A stretch of 23,286 nucleotides of DNA from Larix sibirica (GCA_004151065.3 NWUY0300040220.1:33936-57221), one strand, 5' to 3'. Positions 1-10,444 are shown, counted from the first letter of the stretch. The notes: generated by a model from the letters alone, not told the origin. A program made the numbers and translations.

Positions 1-776
1 AAGAACTTGGGTCTACATTGGAAACCTCTAGAACAGTTATATAAGCCAACAGTTTCTATAACCATTAAATTTTATCTTTTCATTCTCAAGATATATATAT
101 TTTATCCTATGACATTTGTTGTAGCTCCATAAGGATTGCATCATTCACGGTGACAGTTTTCTTGGCCCAACTGGGACCAAAGGCTTTATGATTGCACTAT
201 CTTGAATGCTGACCCTGAATTGTCCTTGATATGATATTATATCTGCAAAAGTATTCATATAAGCACACTTGTTAGCTACATTATATCCTCATTAAATTAT
301 AAGATTAATTTGCATGCATTCTAAAAACTACCCATATTGACATTTTTTGTCAAATCAAAGCTACATGCACTTTTCTGTTCAATTTTTAGGAATATCTGAA
401 GCACTTCTCTGGAATTTGATGATGCACATTTGTTCCCCTATGGATTAGTTTTCCAAAGACTATAACAATGCTTAGTTCTAATCTTTCGGCTAAAAGTTAG
501 AGCCTTTCAAAATTACCAATTTTGCTCTTTTCTATAGGTGCATTTAGTTTCAAGGACCAACTTCAACCACGTGTAGAAGAAAATCCAAGGAGAACAAGAA
601 AAACTTGTGTGTCGGGCACTGATAATACCCATGACAAAGATTACTTGGTAGCTTTCAAATCTTTGATATGATGCCCTAGTCAATTTCTATAATTTTTGGA
701 ATTGATTACTTATAGTTTTTGCTCTTTTTCAAACTTAAATTATATAAAAAAAATTGCTATCTCCCAAACTGAGCAT
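1..776. other. Unassigned AT-rich stretch
   Basis: No reading frame of useful length, no RNA gene and no repeat boundary could be recognised here on either strand. The composition is AT-rich with short homopolymer runs, as expected for plant intergenic DNA or the non-coding part of an old element. It may belong to the same unit as the small minus-strand frames immediately downstream, but nothing in the sequence shows it. Confidence 0.5.
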
Positions 777-1439
777 TCATGGGAAAAATTCCTCTAAGAA
801 AAGTTGTCCATATTGATAAGTAGGTAAAATATTGAAATAAAAAATACCAAGTTCTTTGGTCACTTTTCCCTCCTGCAAGATTTTGAAAATCTCCAAAAAG
901 TGCCTCGGAATAGTGGATTTTGGCCTATTTATGAATCCCCATTCAAAATGCTTGAAAATTTTGTGAAAGGCTAAAAGGGTTTTTGTGTGCCTATTCATGT
1001 ACTGTATTTTCCAAATTTCATCACGAATAGGGATCCCGTTTGGGTTTATGATCAAGGTCTTCAAAAAGTGCTAATCCTCAATTTTTGAAAATTCCAAGCT
1101 TAAAGAAGAATCCACCCTCATTGAAAATTTTGTAACCCCTCAAAACCATGTATTCAAACCTCAAAATTTCGTCAAAAACATAAAAAAATTGCTCATGTTA
1201 TGCCCAGAATAAGAACATGGCTCCAAACTTGTTCTTTTCTTAAAATAAAGTTTATTTGTTGATAACGTGGTATTGATGATGTGGCATAGTGTCCACTTGG
1301 ATCCTATGTGGCATCCCTTGGTCCTTCCATGCCATATTCTGTTTGACCCCTTTGTCATTGTCATCGATATTCTCGAAGATTCATGCACCACAATTTTTAA
1401 CCATGCTTGAAGGAATCTCGTGAATGGTCTAGCTCTCAC
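777..1439 (-). pseudogene. Two short unrecognised minus-strand frames
   Basis: Two open minus-strand frames (1439-1161, 92 codons, and 1064-777, 95 codons) lie in series about 100 bases apart in different frames, with no convincing promoter or splice signals. The second has a mixed hydrophobic/basic composition (for example EWGFINRPKSTIPRHF) that looks more like degraded coding sequence than random AT-rich DNA. I recognise no domain. They could be pieces of one decayed transposon-borne gene with a frameshift between them, or chance frames. Protein similarity search of both frames together would decide. Confidence 0.2.
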
Positions 1440-1499
1440 AGTGGCAAGGCACTCTGTCCACCACCTTTTCCTTTGTCCATATAACGATGTTATATACTT

Positions 1500-1745
1500 G
1501 ACTAAATCTCAATCATTCGCAGTAGGACCCATTTTGTTAAATGGTAGTCACCTTGTTTTGCGTGAACGGATGATATCTTCCCATTAAAATTGCACGAATT
1601 AATCTAGGCCATTTATGGTGAGACCCCCTTTATTATGTCCTAGTCACGCTTATGTGCACAGATGGTTAGGATCTAAAGATCCAGCTTGCATGACTCAATC
1701 CTAACCATTCACGGGAGGACCCCTTGGGATAAGGTATGACTTAGG
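1500..1745. repeat. Three degenerate GGACCC-centred repeats
   Basis: Three imperfect direct copies spaced about 90-100 bases apart share a core of roughly CCATTYRYRGKRGGACCC followed by TT-rich sequence and a TAGTCACS/TATGAC-like end. They lie near 1510-1555, 1607-1655 and 1700-1742. They lie just beyond the 3' break of the LINE on its downstream side, so they could be non-coding LINE tail or an older host repeat. They were found by eye, and the copies differ at many positions. Confidence 0.35.
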
Positions 1746-1786
1746 ACAGAGGCTCGATTGTTGAAACCCATCCATATATTGTAAGC

Positions 1787-4679
1787 TTATTTGATGGAGA
1801 AACTTCCTTTAGGATCAAAGCCCCAATGAAGTTTATCTTCTCCTTCATGAATTCTGCTCACGCAATTGTTCAAGACCTCTTCAACCCTATTAATTTCCTT
1901 TGTAGGGCCGAATTGAACCCACCATTCCCGAGGAGCCCAAACCCTAAAAACCTGGTCTAGAATGGTTTGTCCCCACAAATATTTAACCAGAACCTTATCG
2001 TTGGTGGTACACTCCTAAATGACATGAGGGATTTCAACATTTCCAGCTATCAGGGGTAATTTCTTCCAGGAATCCTCCTAGGCTCTGGCTCTCCAGCCAT
2101 TTCTTATTTCCCAGAAACTGTTTTCCTGAATCAAGGTTCTACCCTGAGCGGATGTCTTCCAGATGTGATAACCTGGCACATTTTCAGAAAAAAACGAATC
2201 AGGTCACCCTTCTCCCAACCATCCGCGTACTTGGTATGCCATAGTCTAGCCCAAGGTTCCTAGCTATGAGTAACCCATCGCCACCAAATCTTCGCTCCAA
2301 TGAAGAAATTGATTTTCTCAGGGTCCCAGATATTAAGTCCACCTTGCTCCTTGGGGGAGAAAATGGTATCCCACTTAGCCAGAGCCCACTTTCGATGCTC
2401 ACCAGGGCCATTCCATAAAAAAGTTCGTTGGATGCTTCTTATTTCCTTAAGAATTGCTTTAGGGGCAGCCATGGCCAAAAAAAGATACATAGGCATAGCT
2501 TGCAACATTGCCTTCACCAGAACAAGACGGTTGGAAAAGTTCAGGGGTCGTATAGTCCAATTAGTCAGTTTCTTCCTCATTTTGTCAAGCATATCATTCC
2601 ATGAGCCCTGCCGGGCTATTGAATCAACCAGAGGGGCACCCAGGTACTTGGACGGAAGGGAGATCTCTTGAAAACCAAGAATGTGGCAAATATTTCGCCT
2701 AGTGATTTTAGGGGTGTTAAAGAAAAAGACCCGAGACTTCTGCTCATTAACCTTTAGACCAGAAGCTTTACCAAAATTAGAGAGACATTGGTGGATCTTC
2801 CTGGCCTCCTCAAAGAAGGATGGCCCATAAGCATCGTGTCATCCACAAACTGTTGGTGCGTCTGTCGCTCCGCTCTAAGATGAATTAAGAGCCCCTGCAT
2901 ATCATGATTTCCTTGCATGGATTTGATAGTTAGACCTAACCCTTCAGCCATGATAATGAAAATAAAGGGGGATAGAGGATCCCCCTAGATGGTTTGAGAA
3001 GGCTCGTAAGAACACCATTCAGCAAAATAGAGGAGAAGGAAGTGGATATTAGGTTCATGATCCAACAAATCCAATCCTCTGAGAAGTCGAAGGCCAGCAT
3101 AGGAAAATAGGTCAGAACTTACCAAGAGAGTATGCCCCCTCCCCCTTAGGGATGAGAGTGATGAAGGTGGTGTTGAAAGCCGTCAAGATTTTCCTAGATA
3201 GTCTAGATGTTTCCACAATATCCCACACTTCTAGATTGATCATTTCCTAGAAATAATGAAATAAATTGGTGGTAAATCCATCCAGACCAGGAGCTTTCCC
3301 ATCTCTCATTTACTGCACTGCTTCCTCTACTTCAACCAACGTAATCAGATTCATGAGCAAGCCATTTTGGTCTTGCAAAACAAGGGAAGGGATATTTTGA
3401 GTTATCAGCTCAATGTCCCTCCTTCTGTCAACGACTGGTTCTGTCATAATAACTTGAAAGAACTGCTAAGTTCCCCTGCAATCTCCTCTCTAGTTTCCAA
3501 CCTTTCACCCTCCCTGCTTTTGAGCTTGAGGATCCTGTTCTGCATTCTATTTTGGATGACCGACCTATGAATTTTTTTTGTATTCCATTCTCCATCTTGG
3601 AGCCAATTGACTCTAGCTTTTTGGTGCCATAAGATTTCCTCCTGTCGCTCCCTCTCCTGTAATTTGTTGCAGACATTAGCTTCCTCAGCCTGCAGCTCAG
3701 CAGTATACCCTAGGTTCATACCAATTCTCTAGATTTCCTCCAATCTAGATTCTAGGGTTTTTTTGTCCTCAATGATATTTCCAAATTCGTCCTTGTTCCA
3801 TTTCTTTAATTTTCCTTTGAGAGCTTTCAGCTTTTGTTGGAACTTGTACATACTATGACCCTCCTCTGTACTGAGCTCAGCCCACCACTGCGGAATCTTA
3901 TCTTTTAACTCAGGTTGACCAAGCCAAAATTGCTCAAAGCGGAAGGGTTTTTTAAACTGGGAACCCAGACTGCTCCACCATAATTTAACAGGCCAGTGGT
4001 CGGACCCGGTAGCAGGGAGAATAGAGGCAGAAATATCGCTTCCTGATTCCATGATTGACTCAGACATGAGGAAGCGATCCAGACGAGAGGCTATGTGTCG
4101 ATCCCCTTTCCTTTTATTGTTCCAAGTAAACCTACCCTCACCAGGGATGATATCCACAAGTCTAAGGTCTTCAATAGTATCCCTAAACCGGCCACATTCG
4201 TTATCAAGGCACCTCCTTCCACCTTTCTTCTCTTATATGGAAGTGATGAGGTTAAAATCACCCCCAACAATCCAGTGTTGATTACCTAAACCACCCCCAA
4301 TTCTCTGCAGGGACTCAATGAAGATAACCTTCTCATGGGGAGAGTGAGGACCATAGACATTAGTTAAAAGGCCTGAAATCTGGAAACCAATAACTCCAAA
4401 TCTAGCTGAGAGGTAATAGTGATTCCCATGGAATCCCGTCAACTGAACTTTATAGGGATCCCATAGGATACCCATCCATCCTGCCATTCCTCTAGCGTCA
4501 ATACCCATTGCTTCACTATTTTTCCAGACTTTTTTGCATCTATCCTACAGTTGGGTTGCCGAGCATTTAGTTTCTTGAAGAAACACAATGGCCGGATTTG
4601 TCATCCTAATATTTTTTCGAAGGTTCTTTATTTTCTGTAGGCCATTAAGACCTCTTATGTTCCAGGATATAATCTTCAT
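1787..4679 (-). pseudogene. LINE ORF2 (endonuclease-reverse transcriptase), broken
   Basis: ORF2 nicks target DNA and primes reverse transcription there. The start ATG at 4679 gives MKIISWNIRGLNG, the typical beginning of an L1 endonuclease. The same frame then carries FLQETK, GGDFN and, near 4010-4030, SDHWPV, which are the metal- and phosphate-binding motifs of the APE fold. Single stops interrupt it at about 4545, 4233, 3729 and 3444. The RT domain follows: GDPLSPF near 2975, the catalytic box as FVDD (usually FADD) at about 2845, and the post-RT thumb/connection region (LGAPLVDS, WNGPGEHRKWALAKW) in shifted frames down to about 2200. About 90 codons with the first RT catalytic Asp appear missing near 3090. 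The zf-RVT domain starts (LHWGFDPKGSFSIK), then a stop at 1787 is followed by a few residues (AYNI) before homology is lost. Confidence 0.92.
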
Positions 4680-4695
4680 TAAAAATGAAAAAGAG

Positions 4696-6121
4696 TTACA
4701 AGCCCAGAGCAACCCTAATAGTAGGGTATTGACCTGACTCAATCAGTTTTAATCCCGCTGCTGCAATGCAATGCGGGTTGGATTTCCGGCCAAGCTTCTT
4801 GATCAATTCTTCATGTTTCCTCTTGTAATCTATATGGGAGCTCGGGTTAATATCGATATTATTGGACTCTTTAGATTTTATGATTGCTTCTTTCAGGAGG
4901 ATCACTTGTTCTTGAGGGACATCCCCAGTCTCTGCATCTTTACATGCTTGTTTATTCCATCCAGGTCTAGATCTCCAATTTCCATGTCTTCCGTATCTTC
5001 TGCACCTTCTCTTTATAGATTATCACAAGGTAAACCTTCCATTGTAGAAGTGAAATCCCTTGGTTCTCTGATCTCCCTATCAGGTTTTAGCGAGATCCCT
5101 TGCTTCTGAGAGAGGATAGGACCTAGTTGCTTCGATTGATCTTTTAGGGCATCAAATTTATTCGAAGTCTGAATCTTTTTGGCTCCATCCATATTTTCTT
5201 GTTTCCTGCCACCTCTCTTCCTGTTGGGAACCCGATTAAACCCTTGGTCTTTTCCCACCTCATCAATCTGCGGGGTTGGTTTAGGGTTATTCATGGGGAA
5301 ATCCTTGTAGAGATGGCCATGCTCATGGCACCGATGACATCTGAAAGGAACTTGCTCATAGTCTAATGGTTGCACCTAATCCTCGTCCTCCCATGACATC
5401 TTGATTGCTTCTGGTAGTTCATTAGATATATCCATATACACACATATCCTGGCATAGGCAGTGTATCATTGATATTTGGTTTGCTCAGAGATCTTAACAA
5501 AGGACCCTAAGTTATTCCCTATATCTTCCAAGATTTATGAGTCCCAGTACTCACTTGGAAGGGAATAGAGTCTGATCCATACCGGTGCAACCCGCATATC
5601 CTCTTTATCAGGGCAAAACTTTTCCTTCCATGGTTACAGGAAGAGACCAGCCGAGTAAAAGAAATAGGGCCCTGCATATAAAACACGATTTCTGTCCTCC
5701 AGATTTAGGAAAGGGATGTTAAAAAAACCTTTTGAGCCCAGTTGGATATCATAATTCCCTTTTTGTTTTCAAGTTGAGTTAATCCACCAGATTAGGGCTT
5801 TTTCCGAAGGGAGCATGCCCAAAAATTTCCCAATCAAAGCATGATCCAACATATATTGGATCTTTTCCTGCATCTTGCTAGATTTGATTTTCATGGATTG
5901 GATCGAGGCCAATTTGGGGATGCACTGCCCTTGCTTCCTACCCACACCCGATCCAGGAGATCCAGGATCTTGGGGGCCATTTCCCTTTCCACCCATTCCT
6001 TCAAGCAAGATCAAGATCCCCCCAACCAGAAACCCTTTGAGAGGGCTTGCAGGGGGGTTGGATCGCCACCCCCCAAAGTCACATCCATGGTCGCCGTCAG
6101 TCCTTCCGCCTTCAGAGACAT
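4696..6121 (-). pseudogene. LINE ORF1 (DUF4283 and zinc knuckle), broken
   Basis: ORF1 of plant L1 elements encodes an RNA-binding, nucleocapsid-like protein that coats the element's RNA. The likely start is the ATG at 6121 (MSLKAEG, then GGGDPTPLQALSKGF). A frameshift near 6020 moves the frame; it then carries a DUF4283-like segment (about 5900-5450, including MQEKIQYMLDHALIGKF and WINST) and the linker QPLDYEQVPFRCHRCHEHGH. In the knuckle the two Cys and the His are present, but the last Cys position reads Asp (HLYKDFP), so it is probably defective. In-frame stops occur at about 5769 and 5375, and at 5013 after CDNL. A further shift near 4950 leads to the C-terminal tail ending at 4696. ORF2 starts 14 bases further on, as expected for a dicistronic LINE. 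Confidence 0.88.
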
Positions 6122-7160
6122 ATTATTAAGTTACTATCAACATTAGGAACATATTATTAAATGTTTTTCATGACCAAACAACATTATTAACCATTATTGA
6201 AGGTTGGATTTTATGTATCTTCTAACTCAATATATTTTGATGATTATCGAACTTCAACTAGATCTATTGAAGCACTTAGCTCATTAAAGTTGATTTAACA
6301 TGTAATTGATACCAAAAATTGGATTTTGATTCTTAATGGTGATTATGTTCAAAAGTTGATAGTCTACACACATCCTCATAAAACTAGAACGGCGACAAAG
6401 TCATAAGGCAACGAGTTGGGTGAAATGTTGCCCTTGTCCAATAACCCTCGAATTTGCTTGATGTTCTTGTCATTTTCCAACAATAAAGCATTGTGCAAAT
6501 TCTAGTTCACTAGAACAAATCCCTATTGCAAGGCAATATAGTGCTCAACTATGAAGCCTTAACCATAAAAACAACTCCCCATTGCCGAGTAGTGGAGTGC
6601 TCAAATATGTAGTAGGAGGTAATCCTTGTGATTTGATAACAATTTGGGATAGCCTTGTAATAGCTTTTCCAACTACTTATGCTCTTTTAACTTCTCTTAT
6701 CATGCTATATAGGCAAACAACAAAGCCTCGTGGTCATAATGTTGATTATAGAGTGCTACTCTCTACTCTTTATTAGGTCTTTCCATAATGTCATTGAGTA
6801 AGCTTGATCGTCATCGATGAGTTTGTATTGGTTTAGGCATCATTAGTACATTGCATCACCATGTCAGAGGTATGGATTTCAACAAATCACACCACACGCA
6901 TCCAATGAAACAACATAAAACTCCACTTCATCTACATACTCTGTCGAGATATCAAACTTCACTTTATATTTGCACTGGATGTGGAAGTCCTTATTCCCAC
7001 CGAGCCGCAATGAGGAGTAGGGTTATGGATTGTGTGACTATAGGAAAGTTATGTTCCTTTACTAATGCCTTTATGGTTAAGATGTCATTGGTTACAAGTA
7101 TCAAATATTCCCTTCACAAGGTTCTTCTTAATCTATATCTCAGTGGAGAATAATATCTCA
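6122..7160 (-). pseudogene. Ty3/gypsy protease-RT remnant
   Basis: A minus-strand fragment of a Ty3/gypsy polyprotein. Near 6960-6830 it reads KFDISTEYVDEVEF then VSLDACGVI and NPYL with two stops, resembling the aspartic protease C-terminal half of plant gypsy elements. Further along, near 6460-6410, KQIRGLLDKGNISPNSLPYDF-like residues match the RT N-terminus. A one-base shift then gives MRMCVDYQLLNIITIKN (about 6380-6320), close to the family's RMCVDYRALNKITIKN. Decayed matches to the following catalytic region (AKCFNRSS, LFGHEKHLI) continue to about 6135. The expected FxDD box is absent. The fragment ends exactly where the LINE begins, so the LINE probably inserted into or recombined with it. 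No LTR was found for it. Confidence 0.75.
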
Positions 7161-7685
7161 CACTGTATGTAACTAGGATAGGCAATTGACATTAAATAAT
7201 TACCTTTTCTCCTTACATTGCTGTTCTTGACTCCTAGAAGTTTCATATACGTGCTCTACAAACTTGATCCTTTGAATGTCCTATGTGTATGTAGTCGTTG
7301 CATAATGGAACATTGATCTTATTAGTCACACTTTATCCTTATTTAGGGGTTTGTCCTCTATTTTGAGGTGTAATAACGTTGACCTAAATATACAAGACAA
7401 AACAAACAAATGCATATGTAAAAAAGAACACCGAATTCTAAAAATTGCTTTCAATCAGATTTTATTAATTTTTAGTCATTATACAACTTTTAACAACAAA
7501 ATCACAAGAGAAAGATTTGAATTTATGCACCCCAGAAATCGCTTCCAAAAGCAAGTCCCCGAATGATAGAAATGTTTGATTTCACAAGGTAGAGAAGAGG
7601 AGAATTGGAGAATATCATAACATTAATTCCTTCTAAAACCCTACCCAATAACCCTTAAGTTATAACTAAATCCAAATATAAATGC
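7161..7685. other. Unassigned AT-rich spacer
   Basis: A plus-strand 71-codon frame at 7351-7566 is highly charged and AT-driven, and I recognise nothing in it. The block lies between the gypsy protease remnant and the downstream break of the copia remnant. It is where a 3' LTR of the copia element might be expected, but I see no similarity to the probable 5' LTR at 9857-10123. Nothing else was recognised. Confidence 0.4.
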
Positions 7686-7689
7686 TCTT

Positions 7690-8847
7690 CACTAAAAAAA
7701 TTGACTACCTACAAGATGACATTTTTCAAATCATACCCAAGCAAAGCATCCACAAATGAGCACAAAGGATTGTTGTTGTAGAAAAGTGAAATAAATAACT
7801 AAACCAAAGTGCATCAAAATATCACGAGCAACAATTTATTGCTTCAACCCAAAATTTAGAGGGAAGGGACCTTCTATGCAACATACAACTTGTCATCTCT
7901 TTTAGAGATTGATTCTTCATCTCAACTGCCCCGTTTTCCTGTGGGGTGTATAGAACTGTGTGTTGTAACCGAATACTTGCTTCACTACAAAGATTTTGTA
8001 CATGGTTGTTTATGTACTCCCCCCCATTATCTGTGCGAAGGATCTTGATCATCTTCCCATATTACTTCTTTGCATGTGCTTTGAAATCTTTGAGATGTTC
8101 AAACACTTCAGATTTTAGCTTGAGAAAGTAACCCATGTGTGCCTTGTGTAATCATCAATAAAAGAAAACACATATTTTTCCTTGTTTATGGAAGGGTCTC
8201 ATGATATCATGATGAAAAAACTCTAAGGGACTAGAAGAGGCCCTCCATGCCTTTCCTTTCTCAAATTTATCTTTCAGATGCTTGCCAAGAACACATCCTT
8301 GACAAATGCCTTTAGAGGATTGTATGTAAGGCAAACCTTTAACCATCCCTTGTTTTCTAAGTTGTTGCATGTACATGAAATTTAAGATGCCAAATCATTC
8401 GTGCCAAAGTATACTATCATCATTGGCATGGGATACTAGCAACCTGGAATCAGATTTAGAAATAAATTGAGAGAATGTATACAATCTAGAATGATGATTT
8501 ACCTCACTAACAATAGTTTGAGAGTTATTTTCCATGTCAAATATGGTCACTAGATCCGGGGTGAATTCAATCCTCTTTCCCTTGCCTATATGTGTGATTT
8601 GGTAAACAAAGAGTGGATTTACGAAGAGTTTCAGAACATGCAAGACATTCTTGAAACTTTCATTTTTGAGGTCCACTCTCCCTTTTCCATCAACTTCTAT
8701 TGGAGAAACATCTCCCATTAGAATAGAAGGACCTGAGCATGATTTTAAAGATGAAAGGACATATTTTGTGTCTTCCATGTGGTGTGATGCTCCCAAATCA
8801 ATGATCCATGCATATGGCGAAGAATTAATTACAATTAAAGCATGCAC
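7690..8847 (-). pseudogene. Copia protease-integrase remnant
   Basis: One minus-strand frame runs from 8847 to 7822 with stops at about 8395 and 8155. The retropepsin active site near 8808-8780 reads WIIDLGASHHM, where the family has D-S/T-G-A-S, so Ser is replaced by Leu. GAG_pre-integrase follows with LWHE (8398) and the zinc pair ICQGCVLGKH (near 8300). The integrase core begins ASSSPLEFFHHDIMRPF (first catalytic Asp). FIDDYTR is readable only in a shifted frame near 8160. RTDNGGEY (second Asp, near 8030) and NGAVEMKN (Glu, near 7935) follow, so all three DDE residues are visible. After AINCCS a stop and deletions leave only CFAWV and FEKCHLVGSQ. Confidence 0.88.
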
Positions 8848-8869
8848 ATTACCTCATGTTTTTGGTGCA

Positions 8870-9780
8870 TTTTCTCTCAACTTCTTCTTGGAATTATTTG
8901 GAATGTGGTCACCAAGATTGTTCTGTTGAAGTGTTTGCGCCACGAGGTCAATGGTTTTAAACATGCAATAGGATTCAGGATGATACATCGATTGCAATAA
9001 CCACCCTTTGATTTCCCTTTCTTTCCTTTTCATGCTTTCGAGATGGGAGATTCATTGGAGGGTTTGAAGTTTCCTCCCTTTCTTGGATCGGGATCCTTCT
9101 TTCCCTTTAATTTCTGCTTGGATTTGGAGTTAGTCTTTCCACTTTCATTAATAGCAAGTGCATGTGTTTTGGGTTTTTTGAGTGTTCTCATCTCGATGAT
9201 CTTGTCTTGCTCATGTATCAGGGACTCAATGAATGCATCCAATTCAGGCATTTTCCAAGTTGCACCCGATGTGATCCTTACTATGTAAAATGTAGAGACA
9301 AAGACAACATACACTAGACCCAACTTTGATAAGATAACAAGAATTAATTGATTTTTCTTGCGTTTATTTATTGATACCACATCCTTTGAGTTGTAGCAAC
9401 AATGCTTTGAACAATGTGAAAAAGTCTTGGATGTTCTTGAAATTGCTTAGATCTAATGAGTTTAACTCATTATTAAGAATATGGCCATGCATTTCATCCT
9501 ATTTTCTAGAGAGTGTCTCCAAATAAGTCCAAACATCATTTGGAGTGTGGATGATTCAACGTGGAACAATAATTTTGAAGAGACAGTCAAGCAAAGGAAA
9601 CCAAAAGCTTCACCCATGCGATTGAAATATTTGGCTTTCTCAATGGCGGATGTAAGCTTTGTTTATGTTGCCATTGTTATTCGATATAATTCTATGCTTA
9701 TGAGTTGAAGTAGAATATTTGGCTTCTAATAGAAGTAGTTGTATGGCGTAAGAATGGCTGATGATGAAAAATCTATTCTT
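8870..9780 (-). pseudogene. Copia gag remnant
   Basis: A decayed copia Gag (UBN2/DUF4219 type), the particle-forming protein. Reading on the minus strand, about 9640-9440 gives TPNDVWTYLETL, DEMHGHILNNELNSLDL and NIQDFF. From 9345 the frame gives ILSKLG, then VFVSTF, GATWKMPELDAFIESL and EQDKIIEM, which match the UBN2 core order. A basic Lys/Ser-rich linker follows (about 9180-9030). The zinc knuckle is at about 8990-8955: YCNRC in one frame, then YHPESYC in the next, so a single-base frameshift splits a C-x2-C...H-x4-C motif. The sequence then runs on to the protease segment with a stop before it. Several in-frame stops are also present (for example after YLETLSRK). Confidence 0.82.
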
Positions 9781-9847
9781 TGTGATTGCTTCAATATTCT
9801 GTACCTGCAATAGAGAGTTTGTGTTTTCTACCTAGCACCTGTGGGAA

Positions 9848-9856
9848 CCGATACCA
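9848..9856 (-). promoter_or_regulatory. Copia primer-binding site
   Basis: On the minus strand the bases TGGTATCGG directly follow the probable LTR end (TTTCACA). Plant copia elements begin their primer-binding site with TGGTATCAG, complementary to the 3' end of initiator tRNA-Met. One mismatch lies in the first nine bases. Its position between LTR and gag on the same strand supports the call. Confidence 0.7.
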
Positions 9857-10123
9857 TGTGAAATTGGAGTGAAACTTGCACAGAGAATCTAGCTAGCAAC
9901 AATGAACAACAAACTTGCAAAGTTGAGAGAAGAATGAAGAAACAAATGAAATAATTGCATTAACCATTTGAAAGAATGGTAGTAATACACATGATATACC
10001 TTGCATGGCTGCATGGTTGAACTAACGTTCCTTAGTAGATCTTCTAGAGAGATGTGGAGACACATTCACAACAATAGGAGTGAATTGCCACCTAGTCCTA
10101 GTTAATTGGTCATGTATTCGACA
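9857..10123 (-). repeat. Probable copia 5' LTR
   Basis: The inner boundary is well placed: on the minus strand the block ends AATTTCACA immediately before the primer-binding site. The outer boundary is a guess, chosen where a minus-strand TGTCGA would give the usual TG...CA ends. There is no second LTR copy in the window to test it. The end near the PBS (minus strand) is pyrimidine-rich, with TTCTTCATTCTTCTCTC, common for the 3' end of plant copia LTRs. Confidence 0.45.
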
Positions 10124-10162
10124 ACTAATTGTCTAGCATATAAGTGAAGCCTAGTGAATCTC

Positions 10163-10444
10163 ATGCATGCACAAGTGTTGAGCATCCTTAGACTCATGGA
10201 GGATGAAAGGCGCCTTCTTGGTGATGATTCCAAAGTTACATGCAATATTGGTGATGATATTGAGGTTTCCATGCAAGAGTAGTCTCCACTAGTCTAACTG
10301 AAGTGTAACTCAGTAATGACTGAAGAGGAAGTGGCACCTTTGTCTAGGGAAGAATATTCTCAACTAGGGGAGAAATACCTTAGACCAAGTTCCCCTCAAC
10401 ATAGACTAGTGAACATAGGGAAATTAATACTAGGGGGTGTGTAA
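10163..10444 (+). pseudogene. Unrecognised decayed plus-strand frame
   Basis: From an ATG at 10163 a plus-strand frame of 93 codons reads through to TAA at 10442 with only two internal stops (TAG at 10280, TAA at 10295). The translation is acidic and well mixed, not AT-driven: LMEDERRLLGDDSKV early, then MTEEEVAPLSREEYSQLGEKY and PQHRLVNIGKLILGG at the end, which is the look of real coding sequence. The last codons overlap a short purine tract (10432-10437), after which TGTGTAATATC could open a 3' LTR. I therefore suspect the C-terminal end of a retroelement-borne ORF, but I do not recognise the family. A protein search with the two stops masked would settle it. Confidence 0.4.

Larger units (their letters stand above)
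1787..6121 (-). mobile_element. Decayed L1-clade LINE retrotransposon
   Basis: A minus-strand non-LTR retrotransposon with the plant L1 layout: ORF1 (DUF4283-like domain plus a CCHC-type knuckle), a 14-base gap, then ORF2 with an APE-type endonuclease, reverse transcriptase and the start of the zf-RVT domain. The body is visibly more GC-rich than the AT-rich flanks, and the composition changes sharply at about 6120. Much of ORF2 stays in one frame with isolated stop codons, so it decayed mainly by point mutation plus some indels. The homology breaks off at about 1787 inside zf-RVT, without the RNase H-like tail, 3' UTR or poly(A). The 5' end begins essentially at the ORF1 ATG, so the element also lacks a 5' UTR. 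No target duplication was found. Not mobile. Confidence 0.95.
7690..9856 (-). mobile_element. Internal region of a Ty1/copia remnant
   Basis: Minus-strand gag, protease, GAG_pre-integrase and integrase segments lie in the canonical Ty1/copia order, downstream of a primer-binding site and probable 5' LTR at 9848-10123. After the integrase core only a scrap survives (CFAWV, then FEKCHLVGSQ, near 7780-7690), corresponding to the region between integrase and RT. RT, RNase H and 3' LTR are missing, so the element is truncated at its 3' side. Stops and frameshifts are spread throughout. Confidence 0.85.

Noticed and set aside
2300-2671. 123-codon plus-strand frame inside the LINE
   Set aside because: It is exactly antisense to the conserved LINE ORF2 connection region and has no features of its own.
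5841-6146. Plus-strand frames of 101 and 84 codons near the LINE 5' end
   Set aside because: They are antisense to ORF1 and owe their openness to its GC-rich, Pro/Gly-coding composition.
7351-7685. 3' LTR of the copia remnant
   Set aside because: No similarity to the probable 5' LTR at 9857-10123 could be seen, and no polypurine tract lies at the expected edge.
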